Position numbers and translations under genes: made by a program. The notes below the pieces were generated by a model that saw only the letters and a program-made list of their open reading frames with translations, ran no database searches and was not told where the DNA came from. 64,000 bases of DNA, from positions 179,298-243,297 of the forward strand of contig NZ_VFTG01000007.1 of NCBI RefSeq assembly GCF_006439355.1, given 5' to 3'. The stretch comes from Mesorhizobium sp. B4-1-3 (GTDB lineage: Bacteria > Pseudomonadota > Alphaproteobacteria > Rhizobiales > Rhizobiaceae). Position 1 is the first letter of the stretch, and each line of letters starts with the position of its first letter. Positions 1 through 9,196 of this stretch are shown one piece after another.

Positions 1-122
1 CTCCGCGTCCAGTTACATGCCATGGAAGCGTTTCATCCGAGATTCAATCGTGAATGGCTGTTGGTCGACAGAGCAGTGGCGGTCTGTCATTGCTTTGGCT
101 CATGCATCCAGGGGAGGAAGGC

Positions 123-716
123 ATGAATATGCTGAGGACCGGCATGGCGCTCGCCCTGCTCGCCTTCGCCGGTGTTGCGCAGGCCGCAGACTGCGTCGAC
201 GCCAAAACCGCGAAAGCCGGCTTTGTGCTCGAAAAGCCAGGTATAGACAGCGAGTTCCGGCCGGCGCCCGGCGGCATGGTAGCGGTCGCCAACAAATACG
301 AATCGGAGTCGCCGCAGACGCAGTATCTCTATGCCGGGCTGATCGAGGTTTTTCGCGACAGCGATACCGGGCGGTTGTCGATGATCCCGCTCGGCGACTT
401 GAAGAAGCTGTTCCCGCTGAAGGCGGGCACCAGGAGCAAGATCGAATTCGTGCGACTGTCTTCAAAAAAGGCGCCGACGGGCACCGAGACCCTGGCTCTG
501 GCCGTCAAGGGCAAGGACAGTTACAAGCTGGGCGACTGCAAATACAATGTGCTCGTGGTCAGCGAGACGATTACCGGCGACACGGGCAACGTCATCGACA
601 CCTTCACCGCGCTCTATTCGCCGGACCTGCGGGCGGTGCTGGCGCGGCGGTACGACGAAGGGACGAGCGCGCAGAGCGAGGTGGGGTTCGAGACGATAAA
701 GCCGCTCAAGGAGTGA
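123..716 (+). CDS. Exported protein of unknown function
   Basis: The 197-residue product begins with a typical signal peptide (Met-Asn-Met-Leu-Arg, a hydrophobic Ala/Leu core, then AQA-A at about residue 20), so it is probably periplasmic. The ATG at 123 was chosen over upstream in-frame starts because a GGGGAGGAAGG ribosome site precedes it closely. The mature part has two cysteines (ADCVDAK near the start and GDCKYN near the middle) that could form a disulfide. I do not recognise a family. It converges with the TetR gene that follows. Confidence 0.75.
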   Translation: MNMLRTGMALALLAFAGVAQAADCVDAKTAKAGFVLEKPGIDSEFRPAPGGMVAVANKYESESPQTQYLYAGLIEVFRDSDTGRLSMIPLGDLKKLFPLKAGTRSKIEFVRLSSKKAPTGTETLALAVKGKDSYKLGDCKYNVLVVSETITGDTGNVIDTFTALYSPDLRAVLARRYDEGTSAQSEVGFETIKPLKE

Positions 717-740
717 GGCGTAATTGTCGTTCCGCCAGCA

Positions 741-1406
741 TTATCCGATCTTCGACCGCAGCAACACACGGCGACGGCGCTTTACCGTCAACTGGCCCTG
801 CGAAGGGGGCAACTCGAAACTTTCCAACCCTTTCAGGCACTCTCGCAGCACCGCGGCGTCCTGCGATGCCTTGGCCATCGACATGGCGCCGGAATAGGCC
901 GCCACGGTCAGCGCGGCGAAACGCTCCGGATCGGTTGCACCCTCCTCGCCGTCCCGTTGATCGGCCCGGATCTTGTCTGCGATCGCCTGGCGCCAATCGG
1001 CAAAGACCCTGGCCAGCGCCAGGCGGAACTCGTCGTCGGCCAGCGATAGCTCATGTGCCAGGTTGTTGAGGGGGCAGCCGCGCACATAGCCTGGTTGCTC
1101 AAGCTCCGCCGCCACAGCCTCGAACACGGCGCGCACGCCTTCGCGGGCCGAGGGCGCCGCCAGGACCGGCTTGATCCAGGTCTCCCGGACCGCGGCCGCC
1201 ACCCGCTCCTCGATCACCGCCAGCGCCAGCGCCTTCTTGGTCGGGAAATGATGATGCAGCGCGCCGCCCGTGACGCCGGCCGCCGCCATCAGATCGCCAA
1301 GGCTCGAGGCGTGATAGCCGCGCGCCTGGAAGGCATCTTCCGCCACGTCGAGGACGCGCCGGCGCATGCCTTCCGGGTCGTTGGTGCGCTTTTTGCGCAT
1401 CGCCAT
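741..1406 (-). CDS. TetR/AcrR family transcriptional regulator
   Basis: The 221-residue protein has an N-terminal TetR helix-turn-helix (about residues 10-55: an A-x-x-F-x-x-x-G-Y start, then VTGGALHHHFPTKKAL as recognition helix) followed by a ligand-binding helical domain containing the YVRGCPLNNLAHE stretch seen in AcrR-like regulators. The ATG at 1406 follows GGAGAAGGAGGAG. It is divergent from the NIPSNAP gene, and the region between holds a repeated AAAACAGGAC motif and an 8+8 bp palindrome, the likely operator. It probably represses itself and/or the NIPSNAP gene; the inducer is unknown. Confidence 0.85.
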   Translation of the reverse strand: MAMRKKRTNDPEGMRRRVLDVAEDAFQARGYHASSLGDLMAAAGVTGGALHHHFPTKKALALAVIEERVAAAVRETWIKPVLAAPSAREGVRAVFEAVAAELEQPGYVRGCPLNNLAHELSLADDEFRLALARVFADWRQAIADKIRADQRDGEEGATDPERFAALTVAAYSGAMSMAKASQDAAVLRECLKGLESFELPPSQGQLTVKRRRRVLLRSKIG

Positions 1407-1411
1407 CTCCT

Positions 1412-1553
1412 CCTTCTCCCCGTGTGGGAGAAGGCGCCTGAACAAGTGAAGCGCATGAGGGGTGCTCCGGCTTGGCAAGAACTCCGTCCAACACCCCTCA
1501 TCCGTCTCGACGCCGCGCGCCGATCCCCCTTCTCCCACGACGGAGAAGGCGGA
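1412..1553. repeat. Nested palindromic intergenic repeat (CTTCTCCC family)
   Basis: About 140 bp made of nested inverted repeats: a CCTTCTCCC...GGGAGAAGG hairpin at one end, GAGGGGTG paired with CACCCCTC in the middle, and another CCTTCTCCC...GGAGAAGG hairpin at the other end. The same hairpin core recurs near 41801-41827 and 62325-62345. It resembles the intergenic mosaic elements known from rhizobia. It lies in the leader of the TetR gene and supplies its ribosome-binding GGAGAAGGAG. Confidence 0.6.
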
Positions 1554-1569
1554 AAACCACGCTAGCAGA

Positions 1570-1623
1570 TTGACAAAACAGGACAACCGGTCTGTCTATA
1601 AAACAGGACGATCACCCTGTTTT
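1570..1623 (+). promoter_or_regulatory. Promoter and probable TetR operator of the NIPSNAP gene
   Basis: A consensus -35 TTGACA (1570-1575) is followed after 19 bases by TCTATA (1595-1600). AAAACAGGAC occurs twice as a direct repeat (1575-1584 and 1600-1609, 25 bp apart). The second copy is half of a perfect palindrome, AAAACAGG (1600-1607) with CCTGTTTT (1616-1623). Overlap of these motifs with both promoter boxes fits repression by the adjacent TetR protein. Confidence 0.6.
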
Positions 1624-1635
1624 GAGATTCTGGCC

Positions 1636-2394
1636 ATGACCCAACCTTCCCGCCTTGCCTCGCCCGTCGTCGAGCTGCGGCAATACACGCTGAGGCTCGG
1701 GCAGCGCGAAACGCTGATCGCGCTGTTCGACCGCGAGTTCGTCGAAACGCAGGAAGCGACAGGCATGACCGTCATCGGCCAGTTCCGTGATCTCGACCGC
1801 CCCGACATGTTCGTCTGGCTGCGCGGCTTCGAGACCATGGAGACCAGAAAAGACTCGCTAAGCGCCTTCTATGGCGGGCCGGTGTGGGCAGCGCATCGCG
1901 ACGCCGCCAATGCGACGATGATCGATTCCGACGACGTGCTGCTGCTGAAGCCGGCTTGGCCGGGTGCGGCGTTCGACCTCTCGGATCTACAGAGACCGAC
2001 AGTCGCCGAGGCTGAAAATATAAGCGTTGGAAGCTGTTTGCTCGGTTTTGTTGAGATTTCGATTCATCATTTGCAAGCTAGTGCCGAGGCCGGGTTTGCC
2101 GGGCGCTTCCAGATGGAGGCGGTTCCGCTCCTTGCCGCAAAGGGCGCCCGGCTGCTTGGCGCCTTCGTCAGCGAGCGTGCCGAAAACACGTTTCCGCCTT
2201 TGCCCGTGCGTGCCGGCGAAAACGTCTTCATCACCGTCGCAGGGTTCGACGATGGCGGCGCCCAAGCGAGCTATCGGGCCGGCCTCGCCGCTTCGCCGGC
2301 ATGGCAAGTCGTCCGCGAAACCCTGCAGGCCGTTTCCACAAAGCCGGTTGAGACACTGCGCCTGACGCCTACGGCCCGGTCGTTGTTGCGATAG
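1636..2394 (+). CDS. NIPSNAP family protein
   Basis: The 252-residue protein opens with VVELRQYTLRLGQR, the classic start of a NIPSNAP ferredoxin-like domain, continuing with a WLRGFETMETRK segment and an FYGGPVW motif (residues about 10-110). The second half looks like a degenerate repeat of the fold. The ATG at 1636 lies 12 bases after the operator palindrome and has only a weak ribosome site (TTCTGGCC), suggesting a short leader. NIPSNAP proteins are small dimeric alpha/beta proteins of unclear catalytic role. It is probably controlled by the divergent TetR regulator. Confidence 0.8.
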   Translation: MTQPSRLASPVVELRQYTLRLGQRETLIALFDREFVETQEATGMTVIGQFRDLDRPDMFVWLRGFETMETRKDSLSAFYGGPVWAAHRDAANATMIDSDDVLLLKPAWPGAAFDLSDLQRPTVAEAENISVGSCLLGFVEISIHHLQASAEAGFAGRFQMEAVPLLAAKGARLLGAFVSERAENTFPPLPVRAGENVFITVAGFDDGGAQASYRAGLAASPAWQVVRETLQAVSTKPVETLRLTPTARSLLR

Positions 2395-3228
2395 TCACTG
2401 GGCCGGCCAGCCGGCTATTGCCTTGGCGACAAAGGCCGGGTCTTCCCAATGCGGGTTGTGACCGCAGTCCTTCACCCACGTCAGACGCGATCCAGTCAGC
2501 GCCCCTGCCATCGACTTCTGGTGCGCCTCACCAAAAAGCGGATCGCGCCCGCCGGCGATGATCAGGGTCGGGGCCTGCACGGCGCGCGCTGCGGCGGTCA
2601 GATCGGTGCGGCGGATTTCCTCAAGAATGGCGCGCCAGCGCGCCGCGGGGATCGCGGACGCATCTTGCGCGAGGCCGGCGAGAAAGGCCCGCGGCACACC
2701 GGGCCGGCAGGCATGCCACCAATCATAGAACGGATCGGACGGCGAGATCGGGTCGCGCAGGGCCGCGACGCCGTCGATCAGCTGGTGATCCGATCCGAAG
2801 TCGGGCTTCAGCGTGCTGGCCAGGATTACCATCCCGCCGACCAGTTCCGGATATTGCGCGGCCAGCGCGATCGACACCATGCCGCCCAGCGAGTGCCCAA
2901 CGACGATCGGCCGGTTTAGCCGCAGCCTCCGGATCAGCCCGGCAATGTCGGCGGCGAAGTCGGCGACGCCGCAGCTCTCTCCCGCCTGCGAGGCGCCATG
3001 GCCACGCAAGTCCGGCATGATCAGCCGGCGCCCGAAAAGATGCGGCGCCAGCAGTGAAAAACTGCGGCTGGTGTCGGTGAAGCCGTGAACAAGCAGCAGC
3101 GGCGGCTCCGCACCGGCGATCTCGACATAGGCTAGGTCGAGGCCGCCGACATCGACAACCCGCTTGCAGCCGGACCATGCGGCCTGCTCGATGCCCTGCT
3201 CCTCAGGCTCCGATAATGCCGGCCTCAC
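2395..3228 (-). CDS. Alpha/beta-fold hydrolase
   Basis: A 277-residue alpha/beta hydrolase with the full triad visible: nucleophile elbow GHSLGG (Ser113), Asp229 in GGRDPLF, and His257 in CGHNPHW; LLVHGF supplies the oxyanion hole. The start is GTG at 3228, overlapping the stop of the upstream ChoX-like gene as GTGA, so the two are probably translationally coupled. No signal peptide, hence cytoplasmic. The substrate is not predictable; linkage to a choline-binding protein makes a choline ester or quaternary-amine derivative conceivable but unproven. Confidence 0.85.
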   Translation of the reverse strand: MRPALSEPEEQGIEQAAWSGCKRVVDVGGLDLAYVEIAGAEPPLLLVHGFTDTSRSFSLLAPHLFGRRLIMPDLRGHGASQAGESCGVADFAADIAGLIRRLRLNRPIVVGHSLGGMVSIALAAQYPELVGGMVILASTLKPDFGSDHQLIDGVAALRDPISPSDPFYDWWHACRPGVPRAFLAGLAQDASAIPAARWRAILEEIRRTDLTAAARAVQAPTLIIAGGRDPLFGEAHQKSMAGALTGSRLTWVKDCGHNPHWEDPAFVAKAIAGWPAQ

Positions 3229-4163
3229 AGCCCGAGCTTTTCCTTGACCGCGGCAAGGCCGGGCTTGCCGTCAAAGGTGGTGACGCCGGCGAGCCAGGCA
3301 TCGAGGCGATCCTTGTGCAAGGCGATCGACTTCAGCGCTCCGTCCTCCGGCTTCATGCCGTCATTGATGAGGTAGCCCATGCCGACGTTTTCCATGTCGA
3401 TGTCGAAGGCGAGGTTCTTGAGAAACTGCGCCACGTTCGGGCATTCCTGGAGATAGCCCTTGCGCACCTGGGTGGTCACGGTGGCGGCGCCGAAATTCGG
3501 ACCGAAGAACTTGTCTCCGCCGGTCAGGTACTTGAAGTCGTACATCGTGTTCATCGGATGCGGCGCCCAACCCTGGAAGACGATGAACTGCTTCTCCTTG
3601 ATCTCGTAACCGACCTCCGAAAGCATGCCGGCTTCGCTCGACTCCACCACCTGCCATCCGTCGAGGCCGAACTGAGGATCGGCGATGGCGTCCATCATCA
3701 GCTGGTTGGAGCCCGGCTCGATGCCATACATCTTCTTTCCGAACTTGTCGGCGAATTTGTGCAGGTCGGATAGGTCCTTGACACCGGCGTCCCAGACATA
3801 AGTCGGCACGGCGAAGGTGTATTTGGCACCGACCAGATTGACCCGCACATTCTCGATCGAGCCCTCCTTCTTGTAGGGCTCGTAGTACGTGACCATCGCC
3901 GGGTCCCAATAGCCGAGGAACAGGTCGAGGTCTTTGTTCTTCATCCCTTCGTAGATGACGTTGATGCCGAGCACCTCGCTCTGCGGCTCATAGCCGAGCG
4001 CCTGGAGCAGCACCTTGGCCACGCCGGTTGTAAAGGCGAGATCGTTCCAGCCCGGCTCGGCCATACGGACCGCTTTGCAGCTTTCGGCCTCGGCGGCCCG
4101 GGCCGCCTGCGAAGCCATCATCAGGGCCGCGAAACAGACGCCATTTGCAAGCATGCGCAACAT
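3225..4163 (-). CDS. choX: Choline-type ABC transporter substrate-binding protein (ChoX/ProX family)
   Basis: A 312-residue periplasmic solute-binding protein with a signal peptide ending ARA-AEAES. The aromatic cage of choline-binding ChoX is visible in order: EPGWND, GYWDP, AKYTFAVP and QGWAPHPM. The ATG at 4163 was chosen over the in-frame ATG at 4178 because GGAG sits seven bases upstream of it. Unusually, no permease or ATPase gene of a choline system is adjacent; the downstream partner is a hydrolase. It is divergent from a BetI-like repressor, consistent with choline-responsive control. Confidence 0.85.
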   Translation of the reverse strand: MLRMLANGVCFAALMMASQAARAAEAESCKAVRMAEPGWNDLAFTTGVAKVLLQALGYEPQSEVLGINVIYEGMKNKDLDLFLGYWDPAMVTYYEPYKKEGSIENVRVNLVGAKYTFAVPTYVWDAGVKDLSDLHKFADKFGKKMYGIEPGSNQLMMDAIADPQFGLDGWQVVESSEAGMLSEVGYEIKEKQFIVFQGWAPHPMNTMYDFKYLTGGDKFFGPNFGAATVTTQVRKGYLQECPNVAQFLKNLAFDIDMENVGMGYLINDGMKPEDGALKSIALHKDRLDAWLAGVTTFDGKPGLAAVKEKLGL

Positions 4164-4183
4164 TTCGGTTCTCCTCATCGCAT

Positions 4184-4221
4184 ATTGACCTTATGATCTA
4201 TTTATTGTCCCATTGGTCAAT
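4184..4221. promoter_or_regulatory. Inverted repeat in the choX / BetI-like intergenic region
   Basis: ATTGACC (4184-4190) and GGTCAAT (4215-4221) form perfect 7-bp arms around a 24-base AT-rich spacer, between the divergent choline-binding and TetR genes. The spacing suits two half-sites for a dimeric or doubly bound repressor. TTGACC on the minus strand could also serve as the -35 of choX. Confidence 0.5.
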
Positions 4222-4242
4222 TGTTGATCTGAGCGGACGAAA

Positions 4243-4893
4243 ATGTCAACGTGGATTCGCCATGCATGGATCGGCCCAGTGAAACTCACGCGCCTCAGCG
4301 ACATACGCCGCAAGGAGTTGCGGCAGGCGGCCTTCGCCGTTTTGGAGCGCGAAGGTATCGCCGGCGCGACGCTGGAAAAGGTCGCGGCCCAGGCCGGCGC
4401 CTCGAAGGGCATCGTGCTGCATTATTTCCGCAACAAGCAGGAGCTGTTCGAGCACGCCATGCGCGAAGCCAACGCCGTGCTCTGTCACGCCGTCATCGCC
4501 AGGCTGCAGCGGGCGCGGACTCCGATGGAACGGCTGGACGCCGTGATCGAGGGCAATTTCGAGGAGCACCTTTTCCTGCCGCCGCTCTGCCATGCCTGGC
4601 TGTCGCTCTGCGCCGAGGTGCCGCGCGACGAGAAGCTGGCGCGTATCCAGAAGGTGATCCACGCTCGCATGCGCTCCAACCTCTTGTCTGGCCTGCGCGG
4701 TCTTGCTTCGCCGCAATTGGCCGACGAGATCGTGCTCGGCGTCACCGCCCTGATCGACGGGCTGTGGCTCAGGCTTGGCCTGCAGCCCGGCAGCGTCACG
4801 CGCGAGCAGGCGGTGCATCAGGTCAAGGATTTCGTCGCGGGGCGGCTGGCGCTACGCCAGTCAGCGCCCGCCGGGCTGGCCTCGGCCGGATAA
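4243..4893 (+). CDS. BetI-like TetR family regulator
   Basis: A 216-residue TetR protein with the helix-turn-helix at about residues 20-65 (IRRKELRQAAFAVLEREG, then ASKGIVLHYFRNKQELF). Its C-terminal domain carries features of BetI choline sensors (PPLCHAWLSLCAEVPRDEKLARIQ, MRSNLLSGLR, ALIDGLWLR). Divergence from a choline-binding protein gene supports a choline or betaine effector. The first ATG (4243) has a poor ribosome site; an in-frame GTG at 4279 would give a start more like that of BetI proteins. Confidence 0.8.
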   Translation: MSTWIRHAWIGPVKLTRLSDIRRKELRQAAFAVLEREGIAGATLEKVAAQAGASKGIVLHYFRNKQELFEHAMREANAVLCHAVIARLQRARTPMERLDAVIEGNFEEHLFLPPLCHAWLSLCAEVPRDEKLARIQKVIHARMRSNLLSGLRGLASPQLADEIVLGVTALIDGLWLRLGLQPGSVTREQAVHQVKDFVAGRLALRQSAPAGLASAG

Positions 4894-5098
4894 AGTTCAT
4901 ACCCGGCGATAGCTTCCGTGCTTGACCGCCCGCGATGCGACAGCGTCCCCGCTGCCCTGCCGGGTATCTCCTCCAGGAGGGGGCGCGATTGACCCGGGCC
5001 TTCAACCGATTTGCATCTTTCACGCCCGCAATCTCCGCTTGATGCCGTTTGTGCAACGCGATACGCCGTTGCCCAAATCGACAGACCGGAGAGTTCCC

Positions 5099-6496
5099 GT
5101 GAGCGCTGAAGAGACCAGAACCGAAACCGATACGTTCGGTCCCATCGAGGTGGCGGCCGACCGCTATTGGGGCGCGCAGGCGCAGCGTTCGCTGGGCAAT
5201 TTCAAGATCGGTTGGGAAAAACAGCCGGCTTCGATCGTGCGTGCGCTCGGCATCGTCAAGCGCGCCGCGGCCGAGGTGAACATGGATATGAAGCGGCTCG
5301 ATCCGGCCATTGGCAAGGCGATCGTGGACGCCGCGCAGGAAGTCATCGACGGCAAGCTCGACGGTCACTTCCCGCTGGTGGTGTGGCAGACCGGCTCCGG
5401 CACGCAGTCCAACATGAACGCCAATGAGGTGATCTCCAACCGGGCGATCGAAATGCTCGGCGGCGTCATGGGCTCGAAGAAACCGGTGCACCCGAACGAC
5501 CACGTCAATATGAGCCAGTCGTCCAACGACACCTATCCGACGGCCATGCACATCGCCTGCGCCGAGCGGGTCGTGCACCACCTGATCCCTGCCCTGCACC
5601 ATCTGCACAAGGCGCTCGACGCAAAGGCCCGCGCCTTCAACCACATCATCAAGATCGGCCGCACGCATACGCAGGACGCCACGCCGCTCACGCTTGGCCA
5701 GGAATTTTCCGGCTATGCCGCACAGGTCGCTTCGTCGATCAAGCGGATCGAGCAGACGCTGCCAGGTTTGCAGGAGCTGGCTCAGGGTGGCACCGCCGTC
5801 GGCACCGGCCTCAACGCGCCGGTCCGCTTCGCGGAAAAGGTGGCGGACCGCATCGCTTCGATCACCGGCATCGCCTTCGTCACCGCGCCGAACAAGTTCG
5901 AGGCGCTCGCCGCACACGACTCCATGGTGTTCTCGCATGGCGCGATCAACGCCGCCGCCGCGGCCCTCTTCAAGATCGCCAACGACATCCGCCTGCTCGG
6001 CTCCGGTCCGCGCTCCGGCCTCGGCGAGCTGTCGCTGCCGGAGAACGAGCCTGGGTCCTCGATCATGCCCGGCAAGGTCAATCCGACCCAGTGCGAGGCG
6101 CTGACGCAGGTCTGCGTGCAGGTATTCGGCAATAATGCGGCGCTCACCTTCGCCGGCAGCCAGGGCCATTTCGAGCTCAATGTCTACAACCCGCTGATGG
6201 CCTACAACTTCCTGCAGTCGGTGCAGCTGCTGGCCGACGCTTCCGTGTCCTTCACCGACAATTGCGTGGTGGGCATCGAGGCGCGGGAAGACAACATCAA
6301 GGCCGCGCTCGAGCGCTCGCTGATGCTGGTGACGGCGCTGGCGCCGACCATCGGCTACGACAACGCCGCCAAGATCGCCAAGACCGCGCACAAGAACGGC
6401 ACGACCTTGCGGGAGGAGGCCTTGGCCACCGGACTGGTCAGCGAAGCCGATTACGACCGGCTGGTGCGGCCGGAGGATATGACGCATCCGGGGTAG
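5099..6496 (+). CDS. fumC: Class II fumarate hydratase
   Basis: The 465-residue homotetrameric, iron-independent fumarase interconverts fumarate and malate in the TCA cycle. All family blocks are present: [14 protein letters not shown] (about 98), [36 protein letters not shown] (about 187) and the [14 protein letters not shown] signature (about 320) with the catalytic Ser. The GTG start at 5099 was chosen because the product then begins like other FumC proteins and GGAGAG lies just upstream; the frame stays open further upstream without homology. It appears monocistronic. Confidence 0.95.
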   Translation: MSAEETRTETDTFGPIEVAADRYWGAQAQRSLGNFKIGWEKQPASIVRALGIVKRAAAEVNMDMKRLDPAIGKAIVDAAQEVIDGKLDGHFPLVVWQTGSGTQSNMNANEVISNRAIEMLGGVMGSKKPVHPNDHVNMSQSSNDTYPTAMHIACAERVVHHLIPALHHLHKALDAKARAFNHIIKIGRTHTQDATPLTLGQEFSGYAAQVASSIKRIEQTLPGLQELAQGGTAVGTGLNAPVRFAEKVADRIASITGIAFVTAPNKFEALAAHDSMVFSHGAINAAAAALFKIANDIRLLGSGPRSGLGELSLPENEPGSSIMPGKVNPTQCEALTQVCVQVFGNNAALTFAGSQGHFELNVYNPLMAYNFLQSVQLLADASVSFTDNCVVGIEAREDNIKAALERSLMLVTALAPTIGYDNAAKIAKTAHKNGTTLREEALATGLVSEADYDRLVRPEDMTHPG

Positions 6497-6669
6497 CATT
6501 GGAACCGGGCAATTTTCTCTCCGTTCCGCATGCTTGGGCACGAATTCGCGCCGCTGATCGCTTCGCCGGAACGCAGCTGTTGTGAACAATCTGTCGCCGG
6601 ATAGGCCTCTTTGGTGAACAGCCGGCATCGGCTACCTGACTGGGCATTCGACCCATTCGGAGCACCGCC

Positions 6670-7089
6670 ATGTCCATCAGCACTTCCACAGCCGCCGGTA
6701 CCACGTCCAACGCCTCGGCCACCATCCTCGTCGGCCGTATTCTGCTTTCCATCATTTTCCTGCTGTCGGGCTTCGGCAAGCTCACCGCCATCGCTGGAAC
6801 CGCTGGTTATTTCGGCGCCCTTGGCCTGCCGGTGCCGACCGTCACGGCAGTGGTCGTCGGCCTGATCGAACTGCTCGGAGGCATTGCCATCCTCTTGGGG
6901 TTCCAGACCCGGATCGCGGCCTGGGTGCTGGCCGTCTTCACCATTGCCACCGCGCTGGTGGCCCACACCGGCTGGGCCGATCAGATGCAGATGATCAACT
7001 TCCTGAAGAACCTTGCCATCACGGGCGGGTTCATCCTGCTGGCGACCTCGGGGGCCGGCGCCTATTCGGTCGACGCCAGGCGCGGCTGA
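6670..7089 (+). CDS. DoxX family membrane protein
   Basis: A 139-residue protein with four predicted membrane helices (ILVGRILLSIIFLLSGFGK; VTAVVVGLIELLGGIAILLG; IAAWVLAVFTIATALVAH; NLAITGGFILLATSG), the DoxX/SURF4 fold. The RxLL-x-x-IFxxSGxxK start and GxxELxGGxxLLxGxxTR motifs are typical. The role of DoxX proteins is poorly defined (quinone- or redox-associated). A second DoxX gene follows 120 bp downstream; the pair looks like a tandem duplication with divergence. Confidence 0.85.
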   Translation: MSISTSTAAGTTSNASATILVGRILLSIIFLLSGFGKLTAIAGTAGYFGALGLPVPTVTAVVVGLIELLGGIAILLGFQTRIAAWVLAVFTIATALVAHTGWADQMQMINFLKNLAITGGFILLATSGAGAYSVDARRG

Positions 7090-7212
7090 ACCGGTCCTCC
7101 AAGACCTCGAAAGAGAGCGGCGCGGAATTTTCCGTGCCGCTTTTTCGTTGCCTGGTTGCAGGCGTAGACTGCACCGGCTTGACCTGATCAGGCGCCGGCA
7201 AGGGAGTTGCCA

Positions 7213-7635
7213 ATGGCCCGCAATGTGCTGCTTCTCGTGTCGCGGCTGCTATTTGCCGCGCTCTTCGTCCCATCAGGCTTCCAGGCGCTGGCCAATATCG
7301 CCGGCACCACCGACTATTTCACCGGTCTGGGTCTTCCGTTGCCGGCGCTGGCCGCCTGGGGCACCGGCCTGTTCGAGCTTATCGCGGGGCTACTGGTCCT
7401 GGTCGGTTTCCAGACCCGGATCGTGGCGCTTCTGCTTGCGGCTTTCTGTATCGTAGCGGGCTTCATCGGCCATTACGGCCAAGGCGGCGATGATGCCACC
7501 CTAGCCTTCCTGCACCAGCAGATGCTGATGAAGGACATCGCCATTGCCGGCGGCTTCCTGGCGCTCGCCATGGCCGGCGCAGGTGCATGGTCGGCCGACG
7601 GGCAGGGCTTCGGCATCGGCGCCGAGGTGACCTGA
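7213..7635 (+). CDS. DoxX family membrane protein (second copy)
   Basis: A 140-residue four-helix membrane protein of the same family as its upstream neighbour (VSRLLFAALFVPSGFQAL, GTGLFELIAGLLVLVGFQTRI). The ATG at 7213 is preceded by AGGGAG. It differs enough from the upstream copy that the duplication is not recent. It converges with ppx. Confidence 0.85.
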   Translation: MARNVLLLVSRLLFAALFVPSGFQALANIAGTTDYFTGLGLPLPALAAWGTGLFELIAGLLVLVGFQTRIVALLLAAFCIVAGFIGHYGQGGDDATLAFLHQQMLMKDIAIAGGFLALAMAGAGAWSADGQGFGIGAEVT

Positions 7636-7660
7636 GCCAGCCTTATTTGGCCGAAACGCC

Positions 7661-9196
7661 CTATTTCACCGAGACGCTTGGCCCGCCCTCCACCGCCAAC
7701 ACAAGACGGCGGTTGGTGATGCGCGCGAGCTGCGCCAGCCGGCCGGCAGGCCGCTCGCCATAGAGGTCGGCGAGCGAGGCCGGCAGCACCAGCGCCAGCG
7801 CGCCGTTGCCGCGGCTTTCCCATTTCAGCCTCGGCATCACGCCCGGCATTGCCGCGGTCAGCAGATAGACCACGCGCATCATCGCCGCCAACACGCGGGC
7901 GCGCTCGAGCAGCCTGGGCGGCGCCAGCGCCTTGATCTCCGGCGCGATGCCGTCGTTGAAGATGCCGTCATGGCGGTAGGCGTTGGCCAAGGCCAGATAG
8001 GCGCGGCCGGGGTGATCGACGCCGATGAAGGAGGCATGCGCGATGATGTTGAGCGACTGCCTGCCGCGATATTCCGGATGCGCACGCCAGCCGATATCGG
8101 CGAGCAGGCAGGCGGCATGGCGATAACGCGCCTCATCTTCCGTTTCGTCGATGCCGAAGGCCTTGAACGCCTTGCCGGTCCATTCGACCAGATCATGCGC
8201 GTGGTGCACCGAGCGAGAGCGCAACAGCGCCAGTTCCTCGGCGGCCGAGATCAGCGGATCGGATTTCTGCTCCTCGGCGTCGAGCAGCGAATAGAGAAAG
8301 CCCTCGCGCACGCCCTGTGCCGAGACCACGATCTTCGAGGGCTGCATCGCCGTCATGATCTCCTGCAGAACGACCGCGCCGTAAGGCAGGAGCGAGCGGC
8401 GGTTCTTGGAAACGCCCTCGATGCCGCGCACCTTCTCGACCTCGCCCTTGGCCACCTGCTTCAGAAAGACCTGCGCGCTGTCGGCCGAAATCTCGTAGTG
8501 ATGCATGACGCCGAGCGGATAGTTGGTCATCTCCATATGCAGCCTGGCGAGGTTTCGCCAGGTGCCGCCGACGGCATAGAAGACCCTGCCCTGCCCGCCC
8601 TTGAGCAGCTTTGCCCGCGCCAGCTCCTGGCGCGCGATCTTCTGCGCCTGCACCAGCGAGTTCTTCGCCATGTCCTGCAGGCGCAGGCCGCCGAGCGGCA
8701 GCGTGATGCCGTCGCCGATCGCCTCGCGATTGATGTCGATCAGCTCGAGGCTGCCGCCGCCAAGGTCGCCGGCGATGCCGTTTGCCGGATGGAAGCCGGA
8801 GATGACGCCGAGCGCCGAATAATAAGCTTCCTGGCGACCGGTGAGCACGCGGATATCTGTCTTCAGCACATCCTCGGCGCGATGGATGAAATCGGGGCCG
8901 TTGCCGGCCTCGCGCGCCGCGGCGGTGGCCAGCACATAGATGTGCTCGGCGCCCGCCTGATCCGACAGCGCGCGGAACCGGCGGAATTCCTCCATCGAGC
9001 GCGTCACCGCCTCGGGATCGAGCTTGCCCGTCGAAACGATGCCGCGGCCGAGGCCGGCCAGCATCTTCTCGTTGAACAGAAGCGTGGGCGAGCGCGCCAG
9101 CCCCTCATACACGACAAGGCGGATCGAGTTCGATCCGATGTCGATGATCGACAGCGGCCGCCGGTCCTGAAGCCGGCCCTGGGAAACTGCAATCAC
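7661..9196 (-). CDS. ppx: Ppx/GppA family exopolyphosphatase
   Basis: The 511-residue protein of the ASKHA fold hydrolyses terminal phosphates of polyphosphate or pppGpp. The two phosphate loops are clear: [13 protein letters not shown] (residues 19-31) and [11 protein letters not shown] (143-153) with the catalytic Glu. A C-terminal HD-like helical region follows (about 330-500), as in long Ppx proteins. Translation starts at GTG 9196, overlapping the ppk stop as GTGA, so synthesis of kinase and phosphatase is probably coupled. Confidence 0.93.
   Translation of the reverse strand: MIAVSQGRLQDRRPLSIIDIGSNSIRLVVYEGLARSPTLLFNEKMLAGLGRGIVSTGKLDPEAVTRSMEEFRRFRALSDQAGAEHIYVLATAAAREAGNGPDFIHRAEDVLKTDIRVLTGRQEAYYSALGVISGFHPANGIAGDLGGGSLELIDINREAIGDGITLPLGGLRLQDMAKNSLVQAQKIARQELARAKLLKGGQGRVFYAVGGTWRNLARLHMEMTNYPLGVMHHYEISADSAQVFLKQVAKGEVEKVRGIEGVSKNRRSLLPYGAVVLQEIMTAMQPSKIVVSAQGVREGFLYSLLDAEEQKSDPLISAAEELALLRSRSVHHAHDLVEWTGKAFKAFGIDETEDEARYRHAACLLADIGWRAHPEYRGRQSLNIIAHASFIGVDHPGRAYLALANAYRHDGIFNDGIAPEIKALAPPRLLERARVLAAMMRVVYLLTAAMPGVMPRLKWESRGNGALALVLPASLADLYGERPAGRLAQLARITNRRLVLAVEGGPSVSVK

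Noticed and set aside
4823..6628. Open frame of about 600 codons antisense to fumC
   Set aside because: FumC is certain on the other strand; the antisense product is a compositional artefact with no domains.
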